Part shown: piece after piece, positions 8,084 through 14,834 of the stretch
Numbering within the stretch: the stretch's first letter is position 1
How the letters are laid out: each line of letters begins with the position of its first letter
NCBI GenBank assembly: GCA_000719695.1
Contig: JOHN01000079.1
Span: 1 to 30,716 of the forward strand
DNA: 30,716 bases
From: Streptomyces sp. NRRL F-6131
Lineage (GTDB): Bacteria; Actinomycetota; Actinomycetes; Streptomycetales; Streptomycetaceae
Reading direction: 5' to 3'
Position numbers and translations under genes: made by a program
Notes under the pieces: model-generated
The model's input: only the letters and a program-made list of their open reading frames with translations
Told to the model about the DNA's origin: nothing
Databases searched by the model: none

Positions 8084-8147
8084 CGAGGCTCAGGGCCTCA
8101 AGGCGTCAGGGCCTCAGGTCCTCAAGGCTTCAAGGCTTCAAGGCCTC
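8084..8147. repeat. Tandem 8-bp repeat at the 3' end of the lyase gene
   Basis: About eight adjacent octamers of consensus AAGGCYTC (two exact AAGGCTTC copies side by side, the others differing by one to three bases). The array overlaps the last ten bases of the lyase gene. On the minus strand most unit junctions read TGA, and because 8 is not a multiple of 3 these stops fall in all three frames. Confidence 0.8.
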
Positions 8148-9028
8148 AGCCGGGCGATCGCGCCGAGCTCCAGCGCCACGTGGACGGTGCCGTCCCGGGT
8201 GACCGCGATGCCGTGCGGTTCGGTGGCCACGTCCGGCCCGCCGCCGTCCAGCTCGTACCCGGTGTAGACGCCGTCGGTGGTCAGGGAGCCGATCCGGCCG
8301 GCGGCCCACTCGGTGAACCAGAGCCGGCCGTCCGGGCCCGCGGTGACGGCGTGCGGGCGGGCGTCGCGGTCGGGCAGCGGGTACTCGGTGACCTCGCCGT
8401 CGACGGTGATCCGGCCCACCTGGCCGGCGCCGATCTCGACGAACCAGAGCGCGCCGTCGGGGCCCGCCGTGATGCCGACCGGGGCGGCGCCGTCGGTGGG
8501 CAGCGGGTGCAGGGTGATCTCCCCGTCGACCGTGATCCGGCCGATCGCGTCGGCCTGGTTGAGGGCGAACCAGAGGGCGCCGTCCGCGCCGGCGGTGATC
8601 ATCGAGGGGAAGGCCCCGGCGGCCGGCAGCGGGTACCCGGTCACCGCGCCGTCCACGGTGATCCGGCCGATCCGGTCGGCGTTCAGCTCGGTGAACCAGA
8701 GCGCGCCGTCGGGGCCCGCCGCGATGCCGTAGGGCCCGCACGCCTCGGTGGGCAGGGCGAAGGAGCGCGCCTCGCCGTCCACGGTGATCCGGCCGATCCG
8801 GTGGTCGCGCATCCGGGTGAACCAGAGCGCGCCGTCGGGCCCCGCGGTGATCACCGAGGGACCGCAGTCCGGCGCGCCCAGCCCGAAGCGGGTGACCGTC
8901 CCGTCCGCCGCCAGCCGGCCGATCTCCCCCGCGTGCACCAGCGTGAACCACACGCCGCCGTCGGCGCCGGCCGCCACCCCGTACGGCCCGGCCGCGCCGT
9001 CCGACACCACGACCCGTTCGATCGTCAT
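8138..9028 (-). CDS. vgb: Virginiamycin B (streptogramin B) lyase-like seven-bladed propeller
   Basis: A 296-residue protein, close to the length of Vgb lyases, made of seven repeats of about 42 residues with the pattern AGPDGALWFT...IGRITVDG, one per propeller blade. Vgb linearises streptogramin B by an Mg-dependent elimination at the ester bond. Residues that look equivalent to its catalytic set are present: H226 (RPHAVTA), E270 and H272 (TEPHGIA), and E287 (VALELGA). The start at MTIERVVV is preceded by AAAGGGG about 11 bases upstream; the frame extends further upstream but that part is not protein-like. The gene may give resistance or may act on another cyclic depsipeptide or lactone. No streptogramin pathway is visible. 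There is a divergent TTA-containing gene upstream and a tandem octamer array at the 3' end. Confidence 0.85.
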   Translation of the reverse strand: MTIERVVVSDGAAGPYGVAAGADGGVWFTLVHAGEIGRLAADGTVTRFGLGAPDCGPSVITAGPDGALWFTRMRDHRIGRITVDGEARSFALPTEACGPYGIAAGPDGALWFTELNADRIGRITVDGAVTGYPLPAAGAFPSMITAGADGALWFALNQADAIGRITVDGEITLHPLPTDGAAPVGITAGPDGALWFVEIGAGQVGRITVDGEVTEYPLPDRDARPHAVTAGPDGRLWFTEWAAGRIGSLTTDGVYTGYELDGGGPDVATEPHGIAVTRDGTVHVALELGAIARLRP

Positions 9029-9148
9029 CGGTCGCCCCACCCCTTTCTTTTGACACATCCGCAACAACCGCGGTGTCCGCAGCACTCTCCCCCACCCGCC
9101 CCGCCCGGGGCAAACCACCGCCCCCGGCCGATTGTCGGTGGGGTGGCC

Positions 9149-9160
9149 TACCGTCTCGGC
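9149..9160 (+). promoter_or_regulatory. Leaderless-type -10 before the orphan gene
   Basis: TACCGT (9149-9154) lies exactly six bases before the ATG at 9161, with no Shine-Dalgarno. This matches the TAnnnT-N6-start pattern of leaderless actinobacterial mRNAs. No convincing -35 is visible. Confidence 0.5.
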
Positions 9161-9733
9161 ATGGGCATCTATCTGGTGAGCGTCGAGGCCGACGACTGGC
9201 TCGACGAGGACGCGCTCGGGCCGGTCGCCCGGGAGCTCGACGCGGTGTTAGCGGCGCGGGGGCTGGCCCCGTTCGTCTGTCCGCCGGCGACGGAGTTCCG
9301 GGCCGGGTCGGGGCGGCACTTCGAGGAGAAGCTGAACCGGCCGATCAGCGGCTTCGAGGTGTTCTGCCGGGAGCTGGGCGACGGCACGCTGGAGGCGCTG
9401 CTCGGCTGGGACGTCCTGCTCCCGGTCGAGCTGACGGCACCGGTGCTGCTTCCGGTGGAGTGCGCGTACAACGACATGACGGCGGTCGGCGACGCGCACC
9501 GGGCACTGGACGCCGCCCGGCGGCTCGCCGACCTGCTCGCACTGCCGCCGGGGATACCGGAGCACTGCGACAACCTGGAGATCGGCAGCTGGTTCGAGGA
9601 GCACGCGGCCGCAGCGGCCGCCGCCTCGCCGGGGCGCTGGACGGAGGACCTGGACACCGCCTTCCACGCCGCGCTGTACCTGCGCGCCGCCGAGTACGCG
9701 CTGCGCCGCGGCCGTCCGCTCGTCTACTCCTGA
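9161..9733 (+). CDS. Conserved-type hypothetical protein with a TTA codon
   Basis: A 190-residue soluble protein that I do not recognise. It is acidic, with a C-terminal half rich in Ala and Leu (SWFEEHAAAAAAA, DLDTAFHAALYLRAAEYALRRG), no signal peptide and no membrane segment. Motifs such as ECAYNDMTAVGDAHRALDAARRLADLL suggest a mostly helical C-terminus. Leu30 is encoded by TTA, the codon read by the developmentally controlled bldA tRNA in Streptomyces, and is the only in-frame TTA I noticed in the window. The start fits a leaderless promoter. The stop overlaps the convergent AI-2E-family gene by 10 bases. Function unknown. Confidence 0.8.
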   Translation: MGIYLVSVEADDWLDEDALGPVARELDAVLAARGLAPFVCPPATEFRAGSGRHFEEKLNRPISGFEVFCRELGDGTLEALLGWDVLLPVELTAPVLLPVECAYNDMTAVGDAHRALDAARRLADLLALPPGIPEHCDNLEIGSWFEEHAAAAAAASPGRWTEDLDTAFHAALYLRAAEYALRRGRPLVYS

Positions 9734-10878
9734 CCCGCCCGCACGGCCGGACCGGGGTCGTCGGGGAGCGCTCCGTCGCCGTTCCGGCCCGTGCGACGGC
9801 CCCGGCCGGGGTCGCCGCGCAGGACCGAGACGACACCGAGCCCGGCGGCGCAGACCGGCACGGCCAGCAGCGCCCCGATGATCCCCGCGATCCCGGCTCC
9901 GGCCACCACGGCGACCATGATGGTGCCGGGGTGGAGTTCCACGGTCCGGCTCTGGATCAGTGGTTGGAGGATGTTGCCCTCGACCGCCTGGACGGCGAGG
10001 ACGATGCCGAGCGCCCAGAGCGCGGTACCGAGACCGCCGTCGGCGAGGGCGACCAGGACGGCGACGGCGCCGGAGAGGAAGGCCCCGACGAACGGGATGT
10101 ACGCGCCCATGAAGACCAGTGCGCCGAGCCCGGGCGCACCGGGGACGCCCAGCACGAGCAGGCCGACGGTGATGAACAGGGCGTCGATCAGGGCGATCAG
10201 GGTGGTGCCGCGCATGAAGCCGGCCATCGCCTCGAAGGCCCGCTCGCCGCACGTGACGACGGTCTCCGCACTGCGGGCCGGCAGGTAGGAGCGGATGACC
10301 TCGCCGGTGCGGTGGCCGTCGCGGAGGAAGAAGAAGACCAGCGCGAGGGCCAGCACACCGCCGGTGGCGATCTGGGTGGCCAGGCCGAGGCCGGAGAGCA
10401 CGCCGTCGGTCACCGTGGAGACCAGCGAGTCGGTCTCGCCCCGGGCGTTGTCCAGCACGTGCCGGATCTTCTCGCCGGCCGGGCCGAGCCACTCGGCGAT
10501 CCGGTCGCCCGCCTCCGGGAGCGCGTGGGCGATCTGCGGGGCGCTGTGCACGAGCGAGTTGACCAGCAGGGCCAGCACACCGCCGACGGCGGCGACCAGG
10601 ACGGCGCAGGTGAGCCCGGCGGCGAGCGAGCGGCTGACCCCGCGCCGGACCATCCACGGCACCACGGGGTGCAGCAGGGAGGTGCCGAGCAGCGCCAGGA
10701 TGACCGGCACGGTCGCGGCGCGCAGTTCGACGAAGGCGAACACCACCAGGGAGGCGACGGTGATGAGCAGCACGATCGCCGCCGACCAGGCGGCGGCCGC
10801 CCGGAGCGCGGGCGGCAGCATGAGGTAGGGGCGGCGGGAGTCGACCGACCGCCGTTCGGGTGGGGTCTCCCCCGGCAT
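9724..10878 (-). CDS. AI-2E family transporter (PF01594-type membrane protein)
   Basis: A 384-residue polytopic membrane protein with two N-terminal hydrophobic segments, a soluble helical stretch (about 100-160) and a C-terminal block of helices. That block contains FFFLRDGHRTGEVIRSYLP, the ALVFMGAYIPFVGAFLSGAV segment and NILQPLIQSRTVELHPG, typical of the AI-2E exporter/permease superfamily (TqsA, YdiK). Substrates are poorly defined; some members are Na+/H+ antiporters. GGAGG five bases before the ATG supports the start. The C-terminal tail is charged and variable. The stop codon region overlaps the convergent orphan gene. Confidence 0.88.
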   Translation of the reverse strand: MPGETPPERRSVDSRRPYLMLPPALRAAAAWSAAIVLLITVASLVVFAFVELRAATVPVILALLGTSLLHPVVPWMVRRGVSRSLAAGLTCAVLVAAVGGVLALLVNSLVHSAPQIAHALPEAGDRIAEWLGPAGEKIRHVLDNARGETDSLVSTVTDGVLSGLGLATQIATGGVLALALVFFFLRDGHRTGEVIRSYLPARSAETVVTCGERAFEAMAGFMRGTTLIALIDALFITVGLLVLGVPGAPGLGALVFMGAYIPFVGAFLSGAVAVLVALADGGLGTALWALGIVLAVQAVEGNILQPLIQSRTVELHPGTIMVAVVAGAGIAGIIGALLAVPVCAAGLGVVSVLRGDPGRGRRTGRNGDGALPDDPGPAVRAGQE

Positions 10879-11078
10879 CCGTTCCTCCGTCCGATCGGTC
10901 GATCGATCCAGGTTCGCCCCATCTCAACAGATGATCAGACCAATTGCGCGTTATGGGCCGCCACCGCTCGGCCCGTGGCGCCCGGACACGACGACGCGCC
11001 GGGCGCCGTCCGGCCCGTCGCCAGCCACGCGCCAGTCACCGCCGGTCACGCGCCACTTCCGCGCCGCTCACTCGTGAG

Positions 11079-11510
11079 TCACTCGTGGAACCGGAACGTC
11101 CAGGCCTGCGCGGTGTCCTTGACGTCCAGCGGCCGCAGCGCGGTGCGGGGCGGGAAGATCTCCAGCTCGCTGAAGTCCAGCGCCAGCTCCACCCCGCCGA
11201 CCGGGCCGCCGGGGACGACGAGGTGGAAGGCGAACGGTTCGGCGGCCTGGTACAGGGACCACTCGAAGGCCTCGGCCACGGCACTGACCAGCTGGTTCAC
11301 CTCCGGCGGACCGTCCGTCCCGAGGTACCCGCCGTGCCGGAGGTTCCGCAGCACGACATAGCCGTCGTCCCGCCCGCGCACCTCCCACTCCTGCTCACCG
11401 GGCTCGCCGGTCGGTGGCAGCACCACCACGAACCCCTTGGCCTCCTGGAGGGTGAGCAGCTGCTCGTCGGGCTTGCCGATCGCGTAGACGCCGTCCCGCA
11501 CGGGGATCAT
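11079..11510 (-). CDS. Small protein, possible beta-trefoil I66-type protease inhibitor
   Basis: A 143-residue protein without a signal peptide. The opening MIPVRDGVYAIGKP, the internal EWEVRGRDDGYVVLRNLRHGGYLG and the closing AWTFRFHE resemble the beta-trefoil mycocypin/I66 serine-protease-inhibitor-like proteins annotated in some Streptomyces. This is recognition by pattern only and could be another beta-trefoil fold. CCGGAG about eight bases before the ATG supports the start. It stands alone, with about 200 bp before the AI-2E gene and 172 bp after the AlkZ-like gene. No partner is evident. Confidence 0.6.
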   Translation of the reverse strand: MIPVRDGVYAIGKPDEQLLTLQEAKGFVVVLPPTGEPGEQEWEVRGRDDGYVVLRNLRHGGYLGTDGPPEVNQLVSAVAEAFEWSLYQAAEPFAFHLVVPGGPVGGVELALDFSELEIFPPRTALRPLDVKDTAQAWTFRFHE

Positions 11511-11682
11511 GGCCGACTCCGGTTCACTGGTGGGCGGGGGCGGCGGCCTGCACCGGCAGTCGCCGCCCGGGGCTGGACCGATTCAAGCCACCCCCGCCGG
11601 TGCGGGTACAGACCACTCGCCGGGGGACCACCCCAACGAGTCACCCCGCCACGAACACCCGACCGTCCACCGGACGACTGAC

Positions 11683-12843
11683 CTAACCCGCCTCCTCGAA
11701 GCGGACGGCGCCGTCGCCGCCCGCGAAGGCGAGGATCCGCTCCGCCTCGGCCCCGGCGGCGAGGCGGTCGGCGCGGGCCAGGGGCGTGAACGGGCGGACC
11801 GTCACCGAGCGTGCGCCGGAGCGCTCCTCCCTCAGCTGCCAGCTGCCGGCGACCAGGCCGTCCACCAGCAGACTGCCGAGCACCATGCCGTTCTGGGTCA
11901 TCACCCGGGGCCGGTAGGCCTCGGGCAGCACCCGGGTGCGGTCGGCGTGCGAGAGCAGCAGGTTGTCGTACGGGGCGAGCAGCCGGACCGGGGCCGGGGT
12001 GTCCGGGTCGGGCCGGGGCGCGTCGGGCAGGTCGTGGAGCACCCGGCCGTGCTCGTCGCGGAAGGTGACCAGCTGCGGGGCGAGCCGCTTCAGGACCGGG
12101 GCGAGCCGGCTGAGGCCGCACCACTTCTGCAGGTCGGCGGTGGTGGCGGGCCCGAAGGCCGCGAGGTAGCGCAGGGCCAGGTCGTCGAGCGAGGGCGCGG
12201 GGTCGAGGGGCCGGCCGAGCCAGGCCTCGGCGGTGGTGTGCGCGGCGGCACCGCTGCGGCCCCAGAGGCCGCGCGGCGTGACCTGGACCAGCGGAAGCAG
12301 GCAACGGGCGGCCTGGGCCAGCGCGGCCGGGTCGCGGTCGGGGCGGGTGACGGCCAGTTCGGCGCCGAGCCGCTGGAAGGTGCGCGGCTCCTCCTCGACC
12401 AGGGTGCGGGCCTCGGCGGCCAGCACGTCGAGGTCGAGGCCGGCCAGCCGCTTGCCGAAGGTGGTCCGCAGGCCCTGGTCGAGCACCGGCTGGAGCAGCG
12501 GACGCAGGGTCAGGCAGTCCTCGGCGGTGACCAGGTGGATGGTGCCGCGCTGCAGGGCGATCCGCACGGCGCGCCGGTCCTCGATCAGCTCGCTGAGCGC
12601 CTCGGGGGCGAAGCCGTCGAGGCGGGAGAGCAGACCGAGGTAGGGCGGCTGCGGGGCGGCCTGGGCCTGGAGGCCGCCGAGGTGCTCGATCATGGCGGCC
12701 GGGGTGGCGGTGGTCCGCTCCAGCAGGTGCTGACGGGCCAGCAGCGCGCGCCCGAGCGCGCGGAGCCCCAGGACCCCGCCCCCGTCCCCGGCTCCGGCTC
12801 CGGCAGCCACGGCGCCGGTCCCGGTCCCCCCGTCCCCGGTCAC
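11683..12843 (-). CDS. AlkZ-like winged-helix DNA glycosylase family protein (HTH_42)
   Basis: A 386-residue protein of the HTH_42/DUF1006 family, to which AlkZ DNA glycosylases belong. They excise bulky alkylated bases and some unhook interstrand crosslinks. The family's Q-x-Q motif appears as LQAQ (Q59, Q61). Other typical pieces are RIALQRGTIHLVTAEDCLTLRPL, the winged-helix part DLALRYLAAFGPATTADLQKWCG, and LLAPYDNLLLSH. The GTG start at 12843 overlaps the GDPD stop in GTGA, so translation is coupled. The first about 22 residues are Gly/Ala-rich and not conserved-looking. The same family is called a winged-helix DNA-binding protein in many annotations. Whether this copy is an active glycosylase is not known. 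Confidence 0.83.
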   Translation of the reverse strand: MTGDGGTGTGAVAAGAGAGDGGGVLGLRALGRALLARQHLLERTTATPAAMIEHLGGLQAQAAPQPPYLGLLSRLDGFAPEALSELIEDRRAVRIALQRGTIHLVTAEDCLTLRPLLQPVLDQGLRTTFGKRLAGLDLDVLAAEARTLVEEEPRTFQRLGAELAVTRPDRDPAALAQAARCLLPLVQVTPRGLWGRSGAAAHTTAEAWLGRPLDPAPSLDDLALRYLAAFGPATTADLQKWCGLSRLAPVLKRLAPQLVTFRDEHGRVLHDLPDAPRPDPDTPAPVRLLAPYDNLLLSHADRTRVLPEAYRPRVMTQNGMVLGSLLVDGLVAGSWQLREERSGARSVTVRPFTPLARADRLAAGAEAERILAFAGGDGAVRFEEAG

Positions 12844-13565
12844 CGGCGGCCGTCCAGGACGGCGCGCAGCAGCGCGATCCGGTTGCTGGTGATCGAGTCG
12901 ACGCCGGCCGCGCTCAGCTTGCGCATGGTGCGGCCCAGATCGGCGGTCCAGGTGGAGACGGCGAGCCCGGCCCGGTGGGCGGCGGCGGTGAACTCGGGGG
13001 TGGCCAGGCCGAACGGCGGGTTGACGAAGCGCGGGCGCAGGTCGTCCAGCAGGGCGCGGGCGGGCAGCCGGGGCTGCTTCCAGGTGAGCGCGATCTCGGC
13101 GTCGGGCGCGAGGGCGCGGACGGCCAGCATGGCGGTCGCGGGACCGCAGAAGCCGACCCGCTGCTCGGCGCCGAGGCCGACGACGACGTCCCAGGTGGCG
13201 GCGGCCGGACCGGCGTCGTCGAGGTCGACGAGCAACCGGCCGCCGGGGGTGGCGGTGGCGGCCTTGAGCGCCTCGGCGAGGGTGGGCACGCGGTACCGGG
13301 CGTCGCCGACCTGGTCGAGTTGCTCGGCGGTGAGCCGGGCGAGCGGGCGCGGGTCGCCCCAGAGCCGTTCGAGGGTGGCGTCGTGCAGCAGCACCGGGAC
13401 CCGGTCGCGGGTCAGCCGGACGTCGACCTCGACGGCGTCGGCACCGGCGGCGAAGGCCGACTCGACGGAGGGCAGGGTGTTCTCGCGGTAGCGGTACGGG
13501 TCACCCCGGTGGGCGACGGCGAGCACGGGGCGGCGGGCGGCGAATGCGGTCATCGGTCCGTTCAT
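12840..13565 (-). CDS. Glycerophosphodiester phosphodiesterase family protein
   Basis: A 241-residue GDPD TIM-barrel enzyme that hydrolyses glycerophosphodiesters to glycerol-3-phosphate and an alcohol. Conserved residues are visible: AHRG (H19, R20), ENT (28-30), VEVDVRLTRD (E46, D48) and LLHD (H61). The end TWTADLGRTMRKLSAAGVDSITSN matches the family's closing strand. There is no signal peptide, so it is probably cytoplasmic. Either ATG 13565 or ATG 13553 could be used; neither has a clear Shine-Dalgarno. The gene overlaps the AlkZ-like gene by 4 bases (GTGA), forming a two-gene unit. Confidence 0.9.
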   Translation of the reverse strand: MNGPMTAFAARRPVLAVAHRGDPYRYRENTLPSVESAFAAGADAVEVDVRLTRDRVPVLLHDATLERLWGDPRPLARLTAEQLDQVGDARYRVPTLAEALKAATATPGGRLLVDLDDAGPAAATWDVVVGLGAEQRVGFCGPATAMLAVRALAPDAEIALTWKQPRLPARALLDDLRPRFVNPPFGLATPEFTAAAHRAGLAVSTWTADLGRTMRKLSAAGVDSITSNRIALLRAVLDGRR

Positions 13566-13690
13566 CGATCCGGTCGTCGGTCGGCCCGGCGGTCGGCCCT
13601 CCGGTCGACCGGTCGGTCGGCTGGGGGTCGGCCCGCGGGTCGGTTCCTGGGGCGGTTCACAGTGGGTGAGTCGGGGTGGGCGGCGGCCGG

Positions 13691-14140
13691 TCAGCGGAGC
13701 TTCCGGACGAGCCAGGGCGACAGGGTGGGCAGGGTGACGGCCTCACGGTAGCTCGGCTCGCCGGGCACCGTGACGATCATGGTGCAGGACGGCGGGAAGA
13801 GCCGCTGCTTCAGGTGGACCAGCCCGGTCCAGACGGAGTTCAGGAAGGCCGGGACGCTGTCGCGCGGCACGTCGAAGGGGATGTTCTCGACGGTGACCAC
13901 GGCCTCGTCGTGGACGAAGAGGCGCACGGTGATCGCCGGCGGGCCGGCGATCTCGACCAGCGCCTCGTGCGGTACCGCCGCCAGTTCGTCCGCGCCGCCG
14001 CCGTCGGCGCCGACCAGTCCGGCGAAGGTCCGGTCCCGGCCGATGTCATGAGCGGTGCTCACCTCGCGGCCGTGCCGGGCGGCCATCGCCTCGATCGCGA
14101 GGACGGCGCTCTGGGTGGACGGCAGCGGAGGGTGGGGCAT
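13691..14140 (-). CDS. Hypothetical protein, operon partner of the TOBE regulator
   Basis: A 149-residue protein that I do not recognise. The middle (VEIAGPPAITVRLFVHDEAVVTVENIPF) looks like paired beta strands. The C-terminus is mixed (SVWTGLVHLKQRLFPPSCTMIVTVPGEPSYREAV). It has no signal peptide or membrane segment. GAGGAG about 12 bases before the ATG supports the start. It begins 25 bases after the stop of the TOBE-domain gene on the same strand, so the two are almost certainly cotranscribed. A molybdenum-linked role is a guess from that neighbour alone. Confidence 0.75.
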   Translation of the reverse strand: MPHPPLPSTQSAVLAIEAMAARHGREVSTAHDIGRDRTFAGLVGADGGGADELAAVPHEALVEIAGPPAITVRLFVHDEAVVTVENIPFDVPRDSVPAFLNSVWTGLVHLKQRLFPPSCTMIVTVPGEPSYREAVTLPTLSPWLVRKLR

Positions 14141-14165
14141 CGGGCGGGTCCTCTCCTCGACGGGG

Positions 14166-14582
14166 TCAGCGCAGCTCGATCATCACATTGGTCGATTTGA
14201 TGACGGCGGTCGCGGGGGCACCGGGCACCAGCTCCAGCTCCTCCGCCGACTCCCGGCTGATCATCGAGACCACCCGGAACGGCCCGGCCTGGATCTCCAC
14301 CTGGGCGGCGACGTCGCCGAGCACCACGTCGGTGACGATGCCGGGGAATCGGTTGCGGGCCGAGGAGGGACGGCCTTCGGCGGCGGCGGTCTCGGGGCGG
14401 GCCAGTTCGCGGGCGAAGGCGGCCAACCGGGCGCCGGCGATGATCCGGTGACCGTGCTCGTCGCGTTCGGCGACGACCCGGCCGGCGTCCACCCAGCGCC
14501 GCATGGTGTCGGCGCTCACGCCGAGCAGTGCCGCGGCCTCGCCGATGCGGTACGGGTTGGCCGGTGCCCCGGGGTGGCCCAT
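14166..14582 (-). CDS. HTH plus TOBE domain protein (molybdate-responsive type)
   Basis: A 138-residue protein with an N-terminal MerR/excisionase-like helix-turn-helix (YRIGEAAALLGVSADTMRRWVDAGRV) joined to a C-terminal TOBE/Mop domain. TOBE/Mop domains bind molybdate or tungstate in ModE and molbindins; the ending TAVIKSTNVMIEL is typical. It is probably a transcriptional regulator or molybdate-binding protein. The ATG at 14582 is chosen because AGGAG lies nine bases upstream; the frame continues upstream but that part is low-complexity. The orphan gene follows 25 bases downstream. No modABC or molybdenum-cofactor genes are in the window. Confidence 0.87.
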   Translation of the reverse strand: MGHPGAPANPYRIGEAAALLGVSADTMRRWVDAGRVVAERDEHGHRIIAGARLAAFARELARPETAAAEGRPSSARNRFPGIVTDVVLGDVAAQVEIQAGPFRVVSMISRESAEELELVPGAPATAVIKSTNVMIELR

Positions 14583-14745
14583 GGTTGCGACTCCTGACGG
14601 TGGTTCGGACGGTCCGACGGACGGAGGACGAAGGACGAGTACGGCGGAGCCGGGCGTCCGGCGCGGCCCGGTGGACCGAGGCTCGGCGGCCCGCGGCCCC
14701 GCGGCCCATCCTGCCGCACCGGACACCCGCCCGGCGAAGCGGAGC

Positions 14746-14811
14746 CCCGGGCCGGTCCGGGGCCGGTCCCGGGTCGGTCCCGGGTCGGTCCCGGGCCGGT
14801 CCCGGGTCGGT
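14746..14811. repeat. Six tandem 11-bp repeats
   Basis: Six adjacent units of consensus CCCGGGYCGGT with period exactly 11. Four match the consensus perfectly apart from the Y position, which alternates. The array lies between the ROK stop (14835) and the TOBE gene start (14582). Each unit contains the palindrome CCCGGG (CCGGGG in the second). Eleven bases is about one helical turn, so any bound protein would meet identical faces. Confidence 0.85.
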
Positions 14812-14834
14812 CCACCGGGGCCGTCGTCAGCGCG

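Noticed and set aside
8084..8147. CRISPR-like repeat array
   Set aside because: Units are 8 bases and contiguous, with no spacers.
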